Assembly (NCBI GenBank): GCA_007258455.2
Contig: VDFB02296657.1
Location: forward strand, 124,001-188,000
Origin: Sequoia sempervirens
Lineage: Eukaryota > Streptophyta > Pinopsida > Cupressales > Cupressaceae
Direction: 5' to 3'
Length of the DNA stretch: 64,000 nt
Every line of letters starts with the position of its first letter. Positions within the stretch are counted from its first letter, which is position 1. Below are positions 1-11,230 of this stretch, one piece after another. The position numbers and the translations under genes were made by a program. The notes under the pieces were generated by a model. That model was not told where the DNA came from. It ran no database searches and saw only the letters and a list, made by a program, of their open reading frames with translations.

Positions 1-1575
1 AGTACTTTAAATTTTGGAAAAAAGTTAAAAGCAAGTGTTTGTTTGGCCACCCTAAGTATGAGCAAAATTAAATATTTTTTGAATCTTTCAATATAAGTAG
101 AGGACACATTCCCAAATGTGACGCATATCTTTTTGTAATTTTTTTTGCAAGTAAATAATTAGTTATGAATTTTCTAGTAGGAATTTTTAAAAATATTAAA
201 AATCATTTGTCTAACCACCCTAGAACTTGGTCAAAAAAATTTGAAATTCAATTTTTTTTTCTTATACTATAGTTTGTGAAGCATAGTGTGTGATGCATCT
301 TTCAAATTCAATATATATATGGGTGATCCCACAATAGTGGTTTACAATTTTTGGCCAAATTGGACACTGAAATAATTTTTTTTAACTAAATCTTCACTTT
401 CAGGCACCTATAGTGGCTAAACCGTGAGGAATTTGAAGATGATGCAAACTAAAGTTTCGTGAAATTTTGTCTATAGATTCTAAAAAAAAAATTGGAATCA
501 GATTGCACTTCTTTTTCCATCTCCCTCGAAAACTAGTTTTTTTCAGAAAATAACATTTTTAAAAAGTGACGCTCACCGTATAATGCATAACTTTTTTTCC
601 ATGAAGGATAAAATTCTAATTCTTTCAAATTTAGGTTCGTAAGTCTGATATCTAGTGCTTCCACTTGGTTAGTTTTTTATTGAATATTTTTTCTTTAATC
701 AAGTTTTGAATTCAAACCAATTATAATTCAGACATAACACGACCGTATAATGCGTAACTTTTTTTGTATGTACCGTAATTCAATTTTTTTCCTTTGTTGG
801 ATCAAGGACTTCAATATCTAGTGCACTAATATTTTTATTTTTATTTTTTTTATAATCTGCTATTTTTCCACATGTGCAGAACAAAAAGCTTGATTTTTCG
901 GTGAAAAACCTACATTCACGAGAAATAAAAAATAAATATAATAATAAATTAAATTTATTTAAAATTATACTTTTTGGGAAGCTTATAATAAGGACTACAT
1001 ACTTGCAAAAATAAATTTTAAATGAAATCATTTGATTCCCCAAAAGGTAAATCAAAAGTGGTTTTTATCAACATTTTGATAGGTGTAAAGGAGACTTCGT
1101 TATAGGTATGGTTTAAAATTAGCAAGGTTCTATCTAAAGGGGTTTGATTTAAGGTAGTTTGATCAAACCCTCTTCAATTGAAAATTTTTAAATGAAAATT
1201 TTTAAGGCTTAAATCATTATATTTTCTAAAAATATGTGATTTCAGCAAAAATTAGATCCTCCCAGAAATTGTAAACCAGCTTTGTGGGATCACCCATATA
1301 ACTGTTTAAAAGTTATAGATGTTTTTCAATCAGCCTATCAATCAAAACTTTACACATAGAGCATGTAGAAAATCAATTTAATATCTATTAAATTAAAAAT
1401 AAAGCATATCTTATATTGGTAGAATGCTGACAATTTGCTAAATAAACCCTTTTTGTTTCATCAAATTTAAATGAAAAAAGTCATCAATACGAAGGGTAAA
1501 GTTCAAAAAACCATTGCCACCCCTGTAAGCACGTTGGGGATGTTGACTTTTCAGGTTGGACACCCCCAAGCCAAA
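1..1575 (-). mobile_element. Family 2 TIR DNA transposon, partial, interrupted by family 1 copy A
   Basis: Positions 1-320 and 1296-about 1480, read on the minus strand, align collinearly with 51983-52560 of the complete family 2 element. Shared landmarks are CCTATCAATCAA, a stretch around TTATATTGGT, TTTACTTGCAAAAA versus TTTACTTGGAAAAA, and GTGTCCTCTACTTATAT versus GGGTCCTCTACTTATAT. The two halves are separated exactly by the family 1 insertion at 321-1295. One terminus lies outside the window and the other, near 1570, has diverged, so no target duplication can be checked. It has no coding capacity; short ORFs at 1438-1656 fall inside it and look fortuitous. Confidence 0.7.
321..1295 (-). 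mobile_element. Family 1 TIR DNA transposon, copy A (non-autonomous)
   Basis: The ends are inverted: GGGTGATCCCACAATAGTGG at 321 and its near-complement ending GTGGGATCACCC at 1295. Both sides carry ATAT (317-320 and 1296-1299), a 4-bp target duplication. About 600 bp next to the left end match copies B and C on the opposite strand, including GCACCTATAG, CTTTTTTTCCATGAAGGATA and the segment near 950-960 that equals AATATAATTTTAAT in B. The other third has diverged. There is no transposase ORF; the ORF at 780-1055 is AT-rich noise. The element sits inside a family 2 element and is therefore younger than it. Confidence 0.8.
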
Positions 1576-2154
1576 TCCCAAAGCAATACCGAAGAAAAAC
1601 AAATATTTGTTATTAACAGATATCTGATAGAAACAAATATCCATTTTTTTAACTAGAAATATTAATATATATAAATATCACTATAGATTAAAATATAACA
1701 TGTTATAATATTAATATTAATATAAATATTTATATATATTTAAAATATTAATATATATAATATGATGAATGATGAATAAATATATACTAGGAAATATTAA
1801 TATTAATATAATATACATTATATTTTTAATATATAATGTTATATTATATAAAAATAAAATTATATATAATAATATAATATATTATAAAAAATTATTTGAT
1901 GGAAGGGATATCTATTTCTTTTAATTAGAAATATTAATATATAAATATCACTATAGGTTAAAATATAACATGTTATAATATTAATATTAATCTTTAAAAT
2001 ATTAATATAGTATATACTATATGATAAATTAAAATATATAGTAGGAAATATTAATAATATAATATATAAAAAAATTATTTGATAGATTGTTGCAAGGGAG
2101 TTTTAAATCTCATATTTATTATTGTTAAACTACAAGGAGCTAAGAGCTATATAT
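1576..2154. repeat. AT-rich stretch with a 271-bp spaced direct duplication
   Basis: Sequence beginning TAGAAATATTAATATAT at about 1654 recurs at about 1925 with the same continuation (AATATCACTATAG, then AAAATATAACATGTTATAAT). A segment of some 130 bp has therefore been duplicated with a period of about 271 bp. The rest is nearly pure A/T with many short TATAAT palindromes. No gene is seen. Confidence 0.7.
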
Positions 2155-3338
2155 ACATCTCTCTCTCTCTCTCCCTCTCTCACCTTCCCTCTCTGTACTT
2201 TTGTCTGTCTCCACTCACCCTCTCCCTCTCTACCTACATTTCTCTCTATCTATCTCACCCTACCTCTCCCTCACTCCCACCTTCCCCCCTCTCTCTAGAC
2301 CTCTCTTTTGGACCCTTTCCCCTCTACTTCTCTCTATATCCCCTCCCTACCTTCTTCTCTCTCTACTTCTCTCTATATCCCCTCTCCCTCCATCCCTCCA
2401 ACCGTACCACTCTATCCACTTATCCCTCCCTTTTTCCCTCGCTCCCTCCCTCTCCCTCTCTTTACCTACCCCTCTCTCTACCTCTCTCTCCCCTCTCTCA
2501 CACACTAGATCTCTCTCTTTGTACCTGTCCCACCCTACCTCTCTATCTTTACCTACATCTCTTTATTCTGTGCACCTTACCTCTCTCTACCTACCCCTCC
2601 CTCATGTCCTCTCTCTCTCTCCCTCTCTCTCTATCACCACTCACCCTCTCCCTCTCTACCTACCTTTCCCTCAAACTATCCTACCTCAAATCTCTTTCTA
2701 CCTACCTCTCCCACCTTCCCAACTTCCCCCCTCTCTCTACTTTCTCCCCTTCCCTCTTTACTTCCTATCTCCCCTCATTCTCTCTACCTACCTCTCCATC
2801 TATTCCTTCCACCTTACCTCTACCTACCTCTCCATGTCTCCCTCATTTCCTCTCTAGATCCCTTTATCCCTCCCATGCTACCTTGCTAGACCTCTCCCTC
2901 CCCCCATTCCTCTATACTTCTATTTATCTCTCCTCTCTCACCATCTCTCCAAAACTTCCTATCCGTCCCTTTGTCCCTCTTTCCACCTACCCCTCCCTTT
3001 ACCGCTCACTCCCTCCTTCCCTCTATCCCTCCCACCCTTTTTATCCCTCACTCTACCTACCCCTCTCTACTTCTCCCTCCCCTCCTCTCTCTCTCTCTCC
3101 ACACACCACCTCTGTCTACCTCTCCAAGCTCTCTCTACTTACCTCTCCCTATCTCCATCCTTCCCTCTTTATCTACCTCCCTCTATCCCTCCCACCCTAC
3201 CTCTCTCTATCTCCCTCATTCCCTCTCTCTCTCTCACACAACCACTCTCTACCTCTCCCACCCCACCTCTACAATCCTACCTCTCTCTCTGTACATACCT
3301 CTTTATTCCTTGCACCTTACCTCTCTCCCTCTTTCTTG
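2155..3338 (+). repeat. Pyrimidine-rich (CT/CCTACC) tract, 1.2 kb
   Basis: The plus strand is almost only C and T with scattered A, built on CTCTCTCTACCTACC-like words. Because TAA, TAG and TGA all need A or G, such a strand stays open in all three frames. That explains the long Ser/Leu/Pro/Tyr-rich ORFs here (423, 218 and 122 aa), which are not genes. The strand bias could favour triplex (H-DNA) structure. Confidence 0.9.
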
Positions 3339-3352
3339 AAAGGAAAGTAGAG

Positions 3353-3986
3353 TGCAGAATATGCCTTCCTAATACTAATCTTCAGGAGAGAGATACAAAA
3401 AAACTTTCAAAACTTGCAATTACAAAACATAAAGATGCACATACACAAATAACATAATAGACAATAAAACACAAAAACTAGATTTTACATGGGAAAACCC
3501 TTACAGGAAAAAACCCACACACCAAAGCAAAGATCTCTTGTATTACAATAAAACAAATATTACATACAAATTACAAAGCTATTCTCTTTCAGGTGTTAAT
3601 TCACAAAATGAATCTGGCAGCAATTCGTTACATTCACTCTAATCTTCACTCACTCACAATTCCAAATCTCAATCCAATGCACTATGACATTCAATAAAGA
3701 CTTCTCAACTCTCACCTCGATGAAGTTCTATCAGAATATTGTGTGTTTTGCATGGATAAAATAAAAGACTATATCAAGAGAATATTGACACCAAAATATA
3801 ACAATTTGTATTTGTAGCATATTTAATGCCTAGTTATATATAGAAGTTTATGACTTTGAAAATGTGTATGAGAATAGTTATAAATAATCATGCATAAGAT
3901 ATATTGTAAAATTATAGTCTAAGATAATAAAACATCACATAAATAACTATAAATTATTAAATTAATTTAAAACTAATTTTCTAACA
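3353..3986 (-). mobile_element. Probable copia-type solo LTR
   Basis: Read on the minus strand, this 634-bp block starts TGTTAGAAAATTAG and ends ATATTCTGCA, so it has TG...CA termini. Near its 3' part it has GGGTTTTTTCCTGTAAGGG and GTTTTCCCATGTAAAATC, the U5-like phrase I know from many plant copia LTRs. A TATA-like CTATATATAACTAGG lies upstream of it. No primer site or polypurine tract adjoins it and the 5-bp flanks (TAGAG, CACCA) do not match, so a solo LTR with worn flanks or a truncated copy are both possible. Confidence 0.55.
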
Positions 3987-4795
3987 CACCAACACAAACC
4001 TACAACTTTTAATTATAAAAACTAAAGTGACAATACTACAATGTAAGTTTCACTTGTCCAATTAATCAATTTTATCATTCCACCTCTCCAAAATTTTCTA
4101 TTGTGTGATTCTAGTAGTTAGACTCTACCATCTTATAATGATAAATCTTCCTGCCTCTTGACCTTTGATATTAAGAAGAGGAAAAATGATAATATCTAGA
4201 CATCTAAGGAGGATAATTAATCCAATTAATCTACCTCTACCTATAATTAAGCTTAATTTTACCCTAGTCTAATTTTTATTATGTTTCTCATTATTCTTCT
4301 ATAGACTTTAATACTTTTAAAGCAGATGTGAAATTGTTTTTTTTTATACACATATTTCTAATGGAAATCTTGTTTGATATAAGTATTTTTCAAGATTCAT
4401 TAATGATATAATTTTTGGGTAATATTTTTTATTCACATTTTATATAATTATTGATGTATTACTATTTTTCAATATAAAAATACCTTTTTCACTCCCAATA
4501 TAATTACATTATTATGCATTATAATTATCTAAACATGATTATATTATTATATGTTATATTTATTTAATATTATTATATAATGAGATACCTTAATCTAATT
4601 TTAACAAATTGATCCACAGATAACTATATCATAGAAGAATCATTTAAAATTTTGATTTTGGAGATGTTCTAAATACTTTTCCTCCTCTAAGATTTGTTTT
4701 TTAATCTATAATTAGATCTTTAAAAAAATTGTGAAGGGAAAAATCCACCTACTCTTTCAATGCATTTTAGAAGCCAAATGCAGAAAATGACATTG
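3987..4795. other. AT-rich unassigned DNA
   Basis: No ORF of substance, no terminal repeats and no repeat shared with the rest of the window were seen. It may include the 3' flank of the minus-strand gene at 5012-5613. Confidence 0.5.
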
Positions 4796-5011
4796 TTGGA
4801 CAGGTAGCATCCAGCTTCTATACCTTCTTCTGTTTGTGCAGCCAGCTGGCCTCATCTCTGACTGCATGTAAACTGATCACCCAATTTAAAATTTGGTGAA
4901 CTCCTTGTAGTTATCAAATCGCTGATCCACAGAGAGTAAATTATAGACCTGCAGATGTAAGGGATGGCTCTCAATCCCTGCAATGCTATTATCTGCTGCA
5001 CTTCCCATTCA

Positions 5012-5613
5012 TCAGACAAGTATTGGGAGAGCTCCCAGTGTAATTAAAAGCAAAGGGCAGATTATCAGGAGCATGGTTTTATAAATCCGCTTCATCCAGC
5101 CCGAGTAATGTGGTTGCAGAAGAGCAGTATTGGGCATGACAAAATGATAATTTGATAAGTAGGAGGTATTTTTCACAGTCTGTCGATATCGTTATCAAGA
5201 TTTAATCATGTAGTTTTTTGGATCAAATTTATTGACTCATGATTCATGAGTAGTGATTCACAAGAATCCGTTTCTTATGACAATGAATAATCCACTTAAC
5301 ATTCATTACATCTAAATATACTCACAGAAACCTTGAATTACACAGATTTGCCCTTTTGGATAAGGATTTTTACCCCAGGGCCATTGTGAATAAGATTTTT
5401 CTGCAAAAGTCTGAAGCACTGCTGCAGGACACTGCATTTGCCAGGCTTTTTGTCTTGGGGGCATGCACATCCATCGAATTTTGCCATTTTGCTCTCCTTG
5501 ATGTAGAACAAAATGGACCAGACAGCGAACACAAAAGCAGGAAGTCTGTATTCCAAGATTAGGATATCCACTGAGCATGAAGCGAGATATTTCACACTAG
5601 GAGTAAGAAACAT
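5012..5613 (-). CDS. Possible two-exon small membrane protein gene
   Basis: I do not recognise the family. Exon 1 (5613 to 5344) encodes about 90 residues starting MFLTPSVKYLASC, with a hydrophobic stretch LPAFVFAVWSILFYI near residues 24-38 and a Cys-rich CACPQDKKPGKC near 49-60. A GTGTAA donor after the Ser codon at 5344 and an AG acceptor (ATCGACAG) before 5179 give a 164-bp intron in phase 0. Exon 2 (5179 to 5012) encodes TVKNTSYLSNYHFVMPNTA and then a second hydrophobic helix (TMLLIICPLLLITLGALPIL) ending in TGA. The joined product is about 145 aa. The region is richer in GC than its neighbours, which favours a gene. The splice sites are my inference; another frame in exon 1 (88 aa) is also open. 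Confidence 0.35.
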
Positions 5614-7440
5614 CTTCTGACAATGCCAGGAAAACTCTGCAATCTGTCTTGCTCTTTAAGCTTCTCCTGACAATTCTGTGAAGGTAGAAGTGCATATCAT
5701 ATTGTGCACCAGTCAAGCACAGCCTTTGGCAGGGGCTGCAGCTGCTTCTTATATTTTATTTCATTTTAAGTTTCGTGGCATTTGAATAGGGAGGTTTTTT
5801 CATAAATCTTCAATGAATAGGCTGTACACTCTAGTTTAAATATGATAATATTATCATAATTTATTAATAATAAAGTTTTAATATTTATTTTTAAATATAT
5901 AATAATTTATAATTATTGTATAAAGTTATTTTTCTATATTAATTATAAATAAATTAAGATGTTAAAAGATTTAACATATGATAATTTTGTGTTTCAATAT
6001 CATGTAAATTTTGTAAAATGATTTTTTTCTAAATTTTTAGTAAAGTGATATTACTATTCCTAATTCTCAACTCTTAATGGTAAATAGAATAATTTAAGTA
6101 TTGAAACATGTTTTACCATAATACCATGATTACAAATTTCTGTAAGTTAAATGCCCCACTACAGTAAGGTTAAGCTTGTCAAAAGTAAAACAAAATTATA
6201 GAATACAATTTTCACCATTATATTTTAACTTGTATATAGAAGAATATTAATAAGGATGTCAATTATTGCTAAAAAATTAATAGCAATTATAAAACATTTG
6301 AAATAAAGTAAAGAGGAAAAAGGTAAATGATTCTAATTGTTATAGAAGTAAATTATATCTAGTCAAAAAACTAAAGCAATACCCATGGATGTAGGGAGTT
6401 TCAGAGAAAATGAGAAAAATATATTTGATAAGCTAAAAATAGCATTATGCGATACATATATAATAATCTTTCTAGTAAGAAAAGAGAAAGCAAGGTGACT
6501 GCATAGTGCTAGGGGAGAGGGGCCAATAGTTGTGCATTCACTGGAGATTATAATACTCAGTATTACCACATATTTATACTATATATTGTAAATAAATAGT
6601 CCATATGTAAATAAAAAATTAACCAAATGTTGATAAAAAATGGAACCATACTTGAACATATAGAACTTGTGAATGTTATATAAAAAAAACATAAAATACT
6701 AAAGAAGTGAAATAAGTATTTTTTTATCTCAAATAAAATATCATAACTATCCACTATGTGTATGTCATTTATAAAATAAAATGCTCATTTAATTTAATAA
6801 AATAAGACACTCATTTAACCAAGTATTGTTATCATAGTAAAAAAATATTGTTCTTATGTGTATAGCTATTGAGGCAGTAATGTACAAGCATTGGAGTATT
6901 TCATATTAATAGCTTGTCCTATCACAAATATAAAAGGTGAGCACAATAAATACCATGTAGTTTCTCATTAAATGTGAAAGATTTTCAAAAAGTTTTAGTG
7001 TTCAACTATTGGTCCATTTTTTTATATAAGTTGTAGTTTAAATAATTATGTGTTAATTTTATAACAACAAATAGTTTTTTTGTGTTCAACTATTGATCCA
7101 TATGTGTTAAATATAAAACTAGAGATATCAAAGATTTATAGTTACCAATAGGTATTTGGTCCATTTAGGTTGCATATTATTTTAAATAATAATATGATAA
7201 TCTACAAGCGAAAAATGATATTTTTTTCTTCAACTATTGGGGGTCCCATGATCAAGTTTTGGTTGAATCTTTAAAAAGTCAAATTTTGGGCACTTCTCAA
7301 TAGATGTATTGATGTGGTGAGTCGCATGATGAGTCACACCTCCAAACCTTAGTTATAGATAAATAAGAGGCCAGTCCGCATTTCAAAAAAAATGAAGGTT
7401 ATACAATATTTCAATCAATCACTATGACAACTACTAGTCC
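5614..7440. other. Unassigned AT-rich DNA
   Basis: The block just upstream of the 5012-5613 gene (about 5614-5760) is GC-richer and could hold its promoter or 5' UTR. From 5760 to 7440 the DNA is very AT-rich, with runs of A and T and no supported gene. Short ORFs at 6363-6754 have the composition of random AT-rich sequence. Confidence 0.5.
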
Positions 7441-8625
7441 ATCTCCCCTAGTCGGTCTGCATCCAATTTTTTGGAGTCTGTTGTTTTTGGAAGATGCTCC
7501 TTTTCTGAGGTCATGTGATTAAGTGTTAGGGCTCAAGATGGCCTAGGGCTGCCCCATGTCTAGAGACAAAATCCACACCCAAGGTGCCAAAACAAGCAAT
7601 CTCTCTACAATGTTGTGATGGGCTCTTCACGAGGGCAGAAGGAAGCGTTGCCACCCTCTCCTCTCTCTACATTACCCTCCATTGGGATTGCCAACTCATT
7701 ATGTAATATCGTTCTATCAATCTTGTAAGTGGTTCCATTGTTCCTATAAGCCTTTGGATGGTTTGGCTAGTGACATGGAGTTCTTATAGAATCGCGCCAT
7801 AGTCTATAGATTCACTAAGTTGTGGCCAAAAATAAGTGATTTATATGCTTGGCTTTCATAAAACTGGAAAGAAGTTTTGGAAGAATAAATTTGCATATTC
7901 CCTTGTGTCATGGGGGTTTTTAATTCTTGAATTTGATTATATTGCAAACAAGGAATGGATATTGGAAATGGTCCTTGGACCTTCAAGGGAAATTTCCTAT
8001 GTACATGAAACCGTGGTATCCATTTTTCAATCCATGATTGTTTCACAAGATTTTTTCACAACACCAATTAAGGCCTCACGAGCATGATCAAGTAACCTTA
8101 GAACCTCCACCTCAACAAGTTTCCTAATCAAGTAAGAAACCCAAGCCCTACAAACTCAAGAAGTTACCATTCTTACACACTATAACAGAGTGAACAAAAA
8201 TTGGATCAACTTCTCAATGCAAGATTCATTATTCTATTGCATATCAAAGAGGTTAAACATGGAAAAAATACAAACATGTCTTACTATTCATATCATAGAA
8301 CTCTTGGACATCTTACTAATGAGTTTCGTGTTTTACAAAAGTTGCTACATAAATATCAAATTATTAACTAGAATGCACACACTTTTCTCCTTGCCATGTA
8401 ATAGTTGTAGAATCATAACATACTCACTAGTACATGTATTAAATTTAATGCACACCTTTTCTATATTGCAAGGAGCACATTCTCATCACCTATCTTAGCT
8501 CACCTGTGTCCTACATTTGGGGGGCAAGGGGTTAGATAGCCTTGTCCTAGTTTGGCACTCATTGCCTTTTGCATATGATCAACAAGATTCCAAGATGCAG
8601 ACAACTTACTTTAGATCAACTTGCA
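7441..8625 (+). pseudogene. Possible DUF4283-like fragment of a retrotransposon ORF, with flanks
   Basis: The open part at 7836-8087 (83 aa) reads WGFLILEFDYIANKEWILEM and then LGPSREISYVHETVVSIFQ. This resembles the plan of the plant DUF4283 domain found in LINE ORF1 proteins: a hydrophobic strand, a residue pair before VL/IL, then GPW-x-Y-x(n)-V-x-x-F. The usual Trp residues are mostly missing. Flanking sequence has more than one stop per 100 bp, so only a decayed fragment is present. The ORFs at 8190-8708 are not recognisable. The resemblance is by eye only and could be wrong. Confidence 0.25.
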
Positions 8626-8629
8626 TGTG

Positions 8630-9677
8630 GGGCGAAGCCACAATAGTGGTTTACAATTTGATGGAGGAAGGAAAACTAAGAAAAAATGACCCCATGGAAA
8701 AAAAATAGTTTTGGGGGTTCGAATGAACCTACAAGTTTGACTAAACCCAAAAGTGGTTCACCCAAACTAGGGTTCAAGTGAACCCATTAATTGTTGGGCC
8801 CACATTTCTTTCCCAAAAAATCAAAAGGAAATGCATATCAAGGGTGGTTCGCTCGAACCCCTAGGGATTCGTACAAACCTCCTAATTCCTAATTCTCCCC
8901 CTGAAACACAAAAAAACCTAATTTTTATGCTTCGAAGCTTGAGTTGAGGATGAAAATGGAGGAGTCTTCACAAACCCAACTAAAATCAGGTAGTCCTCAG
9001 AACGAGCTATCCAACAAATATAATTTTAATATGTTTTGGTTTTATTATGTATTTATTTTTTTAGTTTTATTAAACATAGGTTTTTCATCAAAAATGAACG
9101 TCTCTATTCTGCACATGTGGAAAAATAGTAGATTATCAAAAAAAATTGAAAAATATGAGTGCACCAAATATTGAAGTCCTTGATCCAACAAAAAAAAAGA
9201 ATTTTGATATATACAAAAAAAGTTACATGTTATATGGTCGTGCTATGTCTGAATTGTAATTGGTTTGACTTCAAGACTTGATTAAAGAAAAAATATTCAA
9301 TAAAAAACCATCTAACCAAGTGGAAGCACTAGATAGATTAGAGTTACAAATCTAAATTTGAAAGAATTAGAATTTTATGCTTCATGGAAAAAAAGTTATG
9401 CATTATACAGTGTGCATCACATTTTAAAAATGTTGTTTTACGAAAAAATCCCATTTTCGTGGGAGATGGAAAAAGAAATACAATCTGATTCAAAAAAATT
9501 TGAACAAAATATTTTTAGAATCTACAGACAAAATGTGACGAGACTCTAGTTTGCATCATCTTCAAATTCCTCATAGTTTAGCTGCTATAGGTGCCTGAAT
9601 GTGAAGATTTAGTTAAAAATAATAATTTCAATGTCTAGTTTGGCCAAAAATTGTAAACCACTATTGTGGGATCACCC
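8630..9677 (+). mobile_element. Family 1 TIR DNA transposon, copy B (non-autonomous)
   Basis: The left end GGGCGAAGCCACAATAGTGG (8630) is the inverted counterpart of the right end CCACTATTGTGGGATCACCC (9677). TGTG flanks both sides (8626-8629, 9678-9681), a 4-bp target duplication. It is 1048 bp and collinear with copy C over its whole length. Its left third carries repeated palindromic words of the type GGTTC-N-GAACC. The small ORFs at 8944-9174 and 9358-9549 recur only in part in copy C and show no conserved protein, so this is read as a non-coding derivative. Confidence 0.85.
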
Positions 9678-9895
9678 TGTGTCATACTAGTTTTATGTCT
9701 TTTTTTTCATGTTCTTTGTGTGATTGCATGTGCGTAATGTGATCCCCTGTGCTATGTCGCTTGGCATGTCTTTATGTTTGTGAGCCTACTATGGATGACC
9801 CTTGTCACTTTGTTGGTGTAGGGTAAGTGCATGGATCTGTGACACAATTTTGATTCCAAATTGGAAAAAAGCAAAAAAAAACCCCAAAAAAGAGC

Positions 9896-9988
9896 ATTTG
9901 GTGCATGCCAAATTTGGTGCACGCCAAATTTGGTGTGCACCAAATGACTTACCCATTTGGTGTGCACCAAATTTGGCGCTCGCCAAAT
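9896..9988. repeat. Array of five 18-bp palindromes ATTTGGYG-NN-CRCCAAAT
   Basis: Five near-perfect inverted units lie almost head to tail: ATTTGGTGCATGCCAAAT, ATTTGGTGCACGCCAAAT, ATTTGGTGTGCACCAAAT, the same again after a 10-bp gap, and ATTTGGCGCTCGCCAAAT. Stems of 7-8 bp vary at matching positions, as paired changes would. The array precedes the W-core gene start at 10136. Confidence 0.85.
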
Positions 9989-10135
9989 GTGAAATATGAA
10001 TTAAAAGCCAAAAAATGCATTTCAACCTCTATTTTTTGTTGAACCCATGGCTTGGCTTGGAGTTTTCTTCTCTGTACTCATGCTCACCAAATCTCTTCCA
10101 TTTTTTGCACTCTTAGCATGCAATTCTTCATGAGG

Positions 10136-11230
10136 ATGCCACCAACATGTCAGAGAGGTCGAATATTGCAAAGACGTATGTATTTTTATTTTATTTATTT
10201 TGAATTTGATTTAGAATGTAGATTGAAATAGTTTTTTTAATAAAATAATGATCTAATTCTTAGGGAATGAATCTCCACCTTCAAACATTGAGAATTCACA
10301 ATCACTCCCTCATGAAGAGCCTCTTATACAAGAACAACCTTAAAGCCCTCCATCAATTCATAGGCATCCTCAAGGAACACAAGAAAATATCCTAAATCAA
10401 ATTGAAAACAATAAAAGAGACATTGAACAATTAATTGGAAGATTAACCGAGCATGTCGAAACCCACCCTTAGAGGAGAGGGATTGTCGAATTGTTGAAGT
10501 CAATTGTATCTTGTGTAGGAGAAATGAGCAAGAAAATAATTTTTTGTTCAAATAAGAGGCATGAGTTGAGACAATTTTAAGCTAGTGGTTTGTCATATGC
10601 AGATGTGAAAAAACAAAAAAAATAAAAAAACTGACTTGTGTGCCCTAATTATAGACCTGAGAACCAACACACCTTTACCTCATGCATGCAAGAGGTTCCC
10701 CATCCATTGGTGCCACCATGAATTAATTAAAAATAATTTTTGGGAGTGGTGGTGGATGGTATTTGACCAACCTCCATGCAATAACCATGAGGTACCACAA
10801 CACTTTTTGAGGAAACTCTATTGTGAGTTTTTCCTCAATAAGAAATTATTTTTACATCTTAGACTTTTAGGGTAGAGGTGGAGGCTCCACACATGATAGA
10901 CCTGGTGCATGACATAATCCAAAGTTGGCACTGAGACCCTCGGCCAAACCCATGGTGGAGCATGTCATCATTCCTTCCATTGTTAAGGACAGTGTAGAGA
11001 TGGACATGCTAGAGTCAATTAGCTCGCTCACCCAAACCATTATACAATGTGTGAGGCCTCTAGTAGAACCTGATATGGAGGAGACGTGTAGGCCCTAAGC
11101 TCCACCCCACCATTGTGGCACTTGTGGTGTTGTTTGCACGTACAATTATAAGAGTGCTTGGGATGCAGCTACATAGCCTACATCAGTTGTAGAGGTGATG
11201 GCTATGATAGATGAATTGTTGAATAATACA
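10136..11230 (+). pseudogene. W-core gene copy 1 (unknown family), broken
   Basis: Exon 1 (10136-10175) starts MPPTCQRGRILQR; a GTATGT donor and a TTCTTAG acceptor (10263) remove 88 bp and keep the frame into NESPPSNIENSQSLPHEEPL. Stops and frameshifts follow. Then come HELRQF-stop-ASGLSYADVKK, NNFWEWWWMVFDQPP with CNNHEVPQHFLRKLYCEF (about 10730-10840), a GRGGG turn, and PSIVKDSVEMDMLESISSL (about 10975). The same order of segments occurs at 62860-63967. The function is unknown. The Trp-rich core, the Gly-rich turn and a basic N-terminus suggest a nucleic-acid-binding protein of a mobile element, but that is inference. Confidence 0.55.

Noticed and set aside
2079..3350. 423-aa and smaller Ser/Leu/Pro/Tyr-rich ORFs
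   Set aside because: They result from a pyrimidine-only strand that cannot form stop codons; no domain and no codon pattern.
5356..5562. 68-aa plus ORF opposite the two-exon candidate
   Set aside because: The minus strand gives a hydrophobic, splice-compatible product; the plus frame does not extend.
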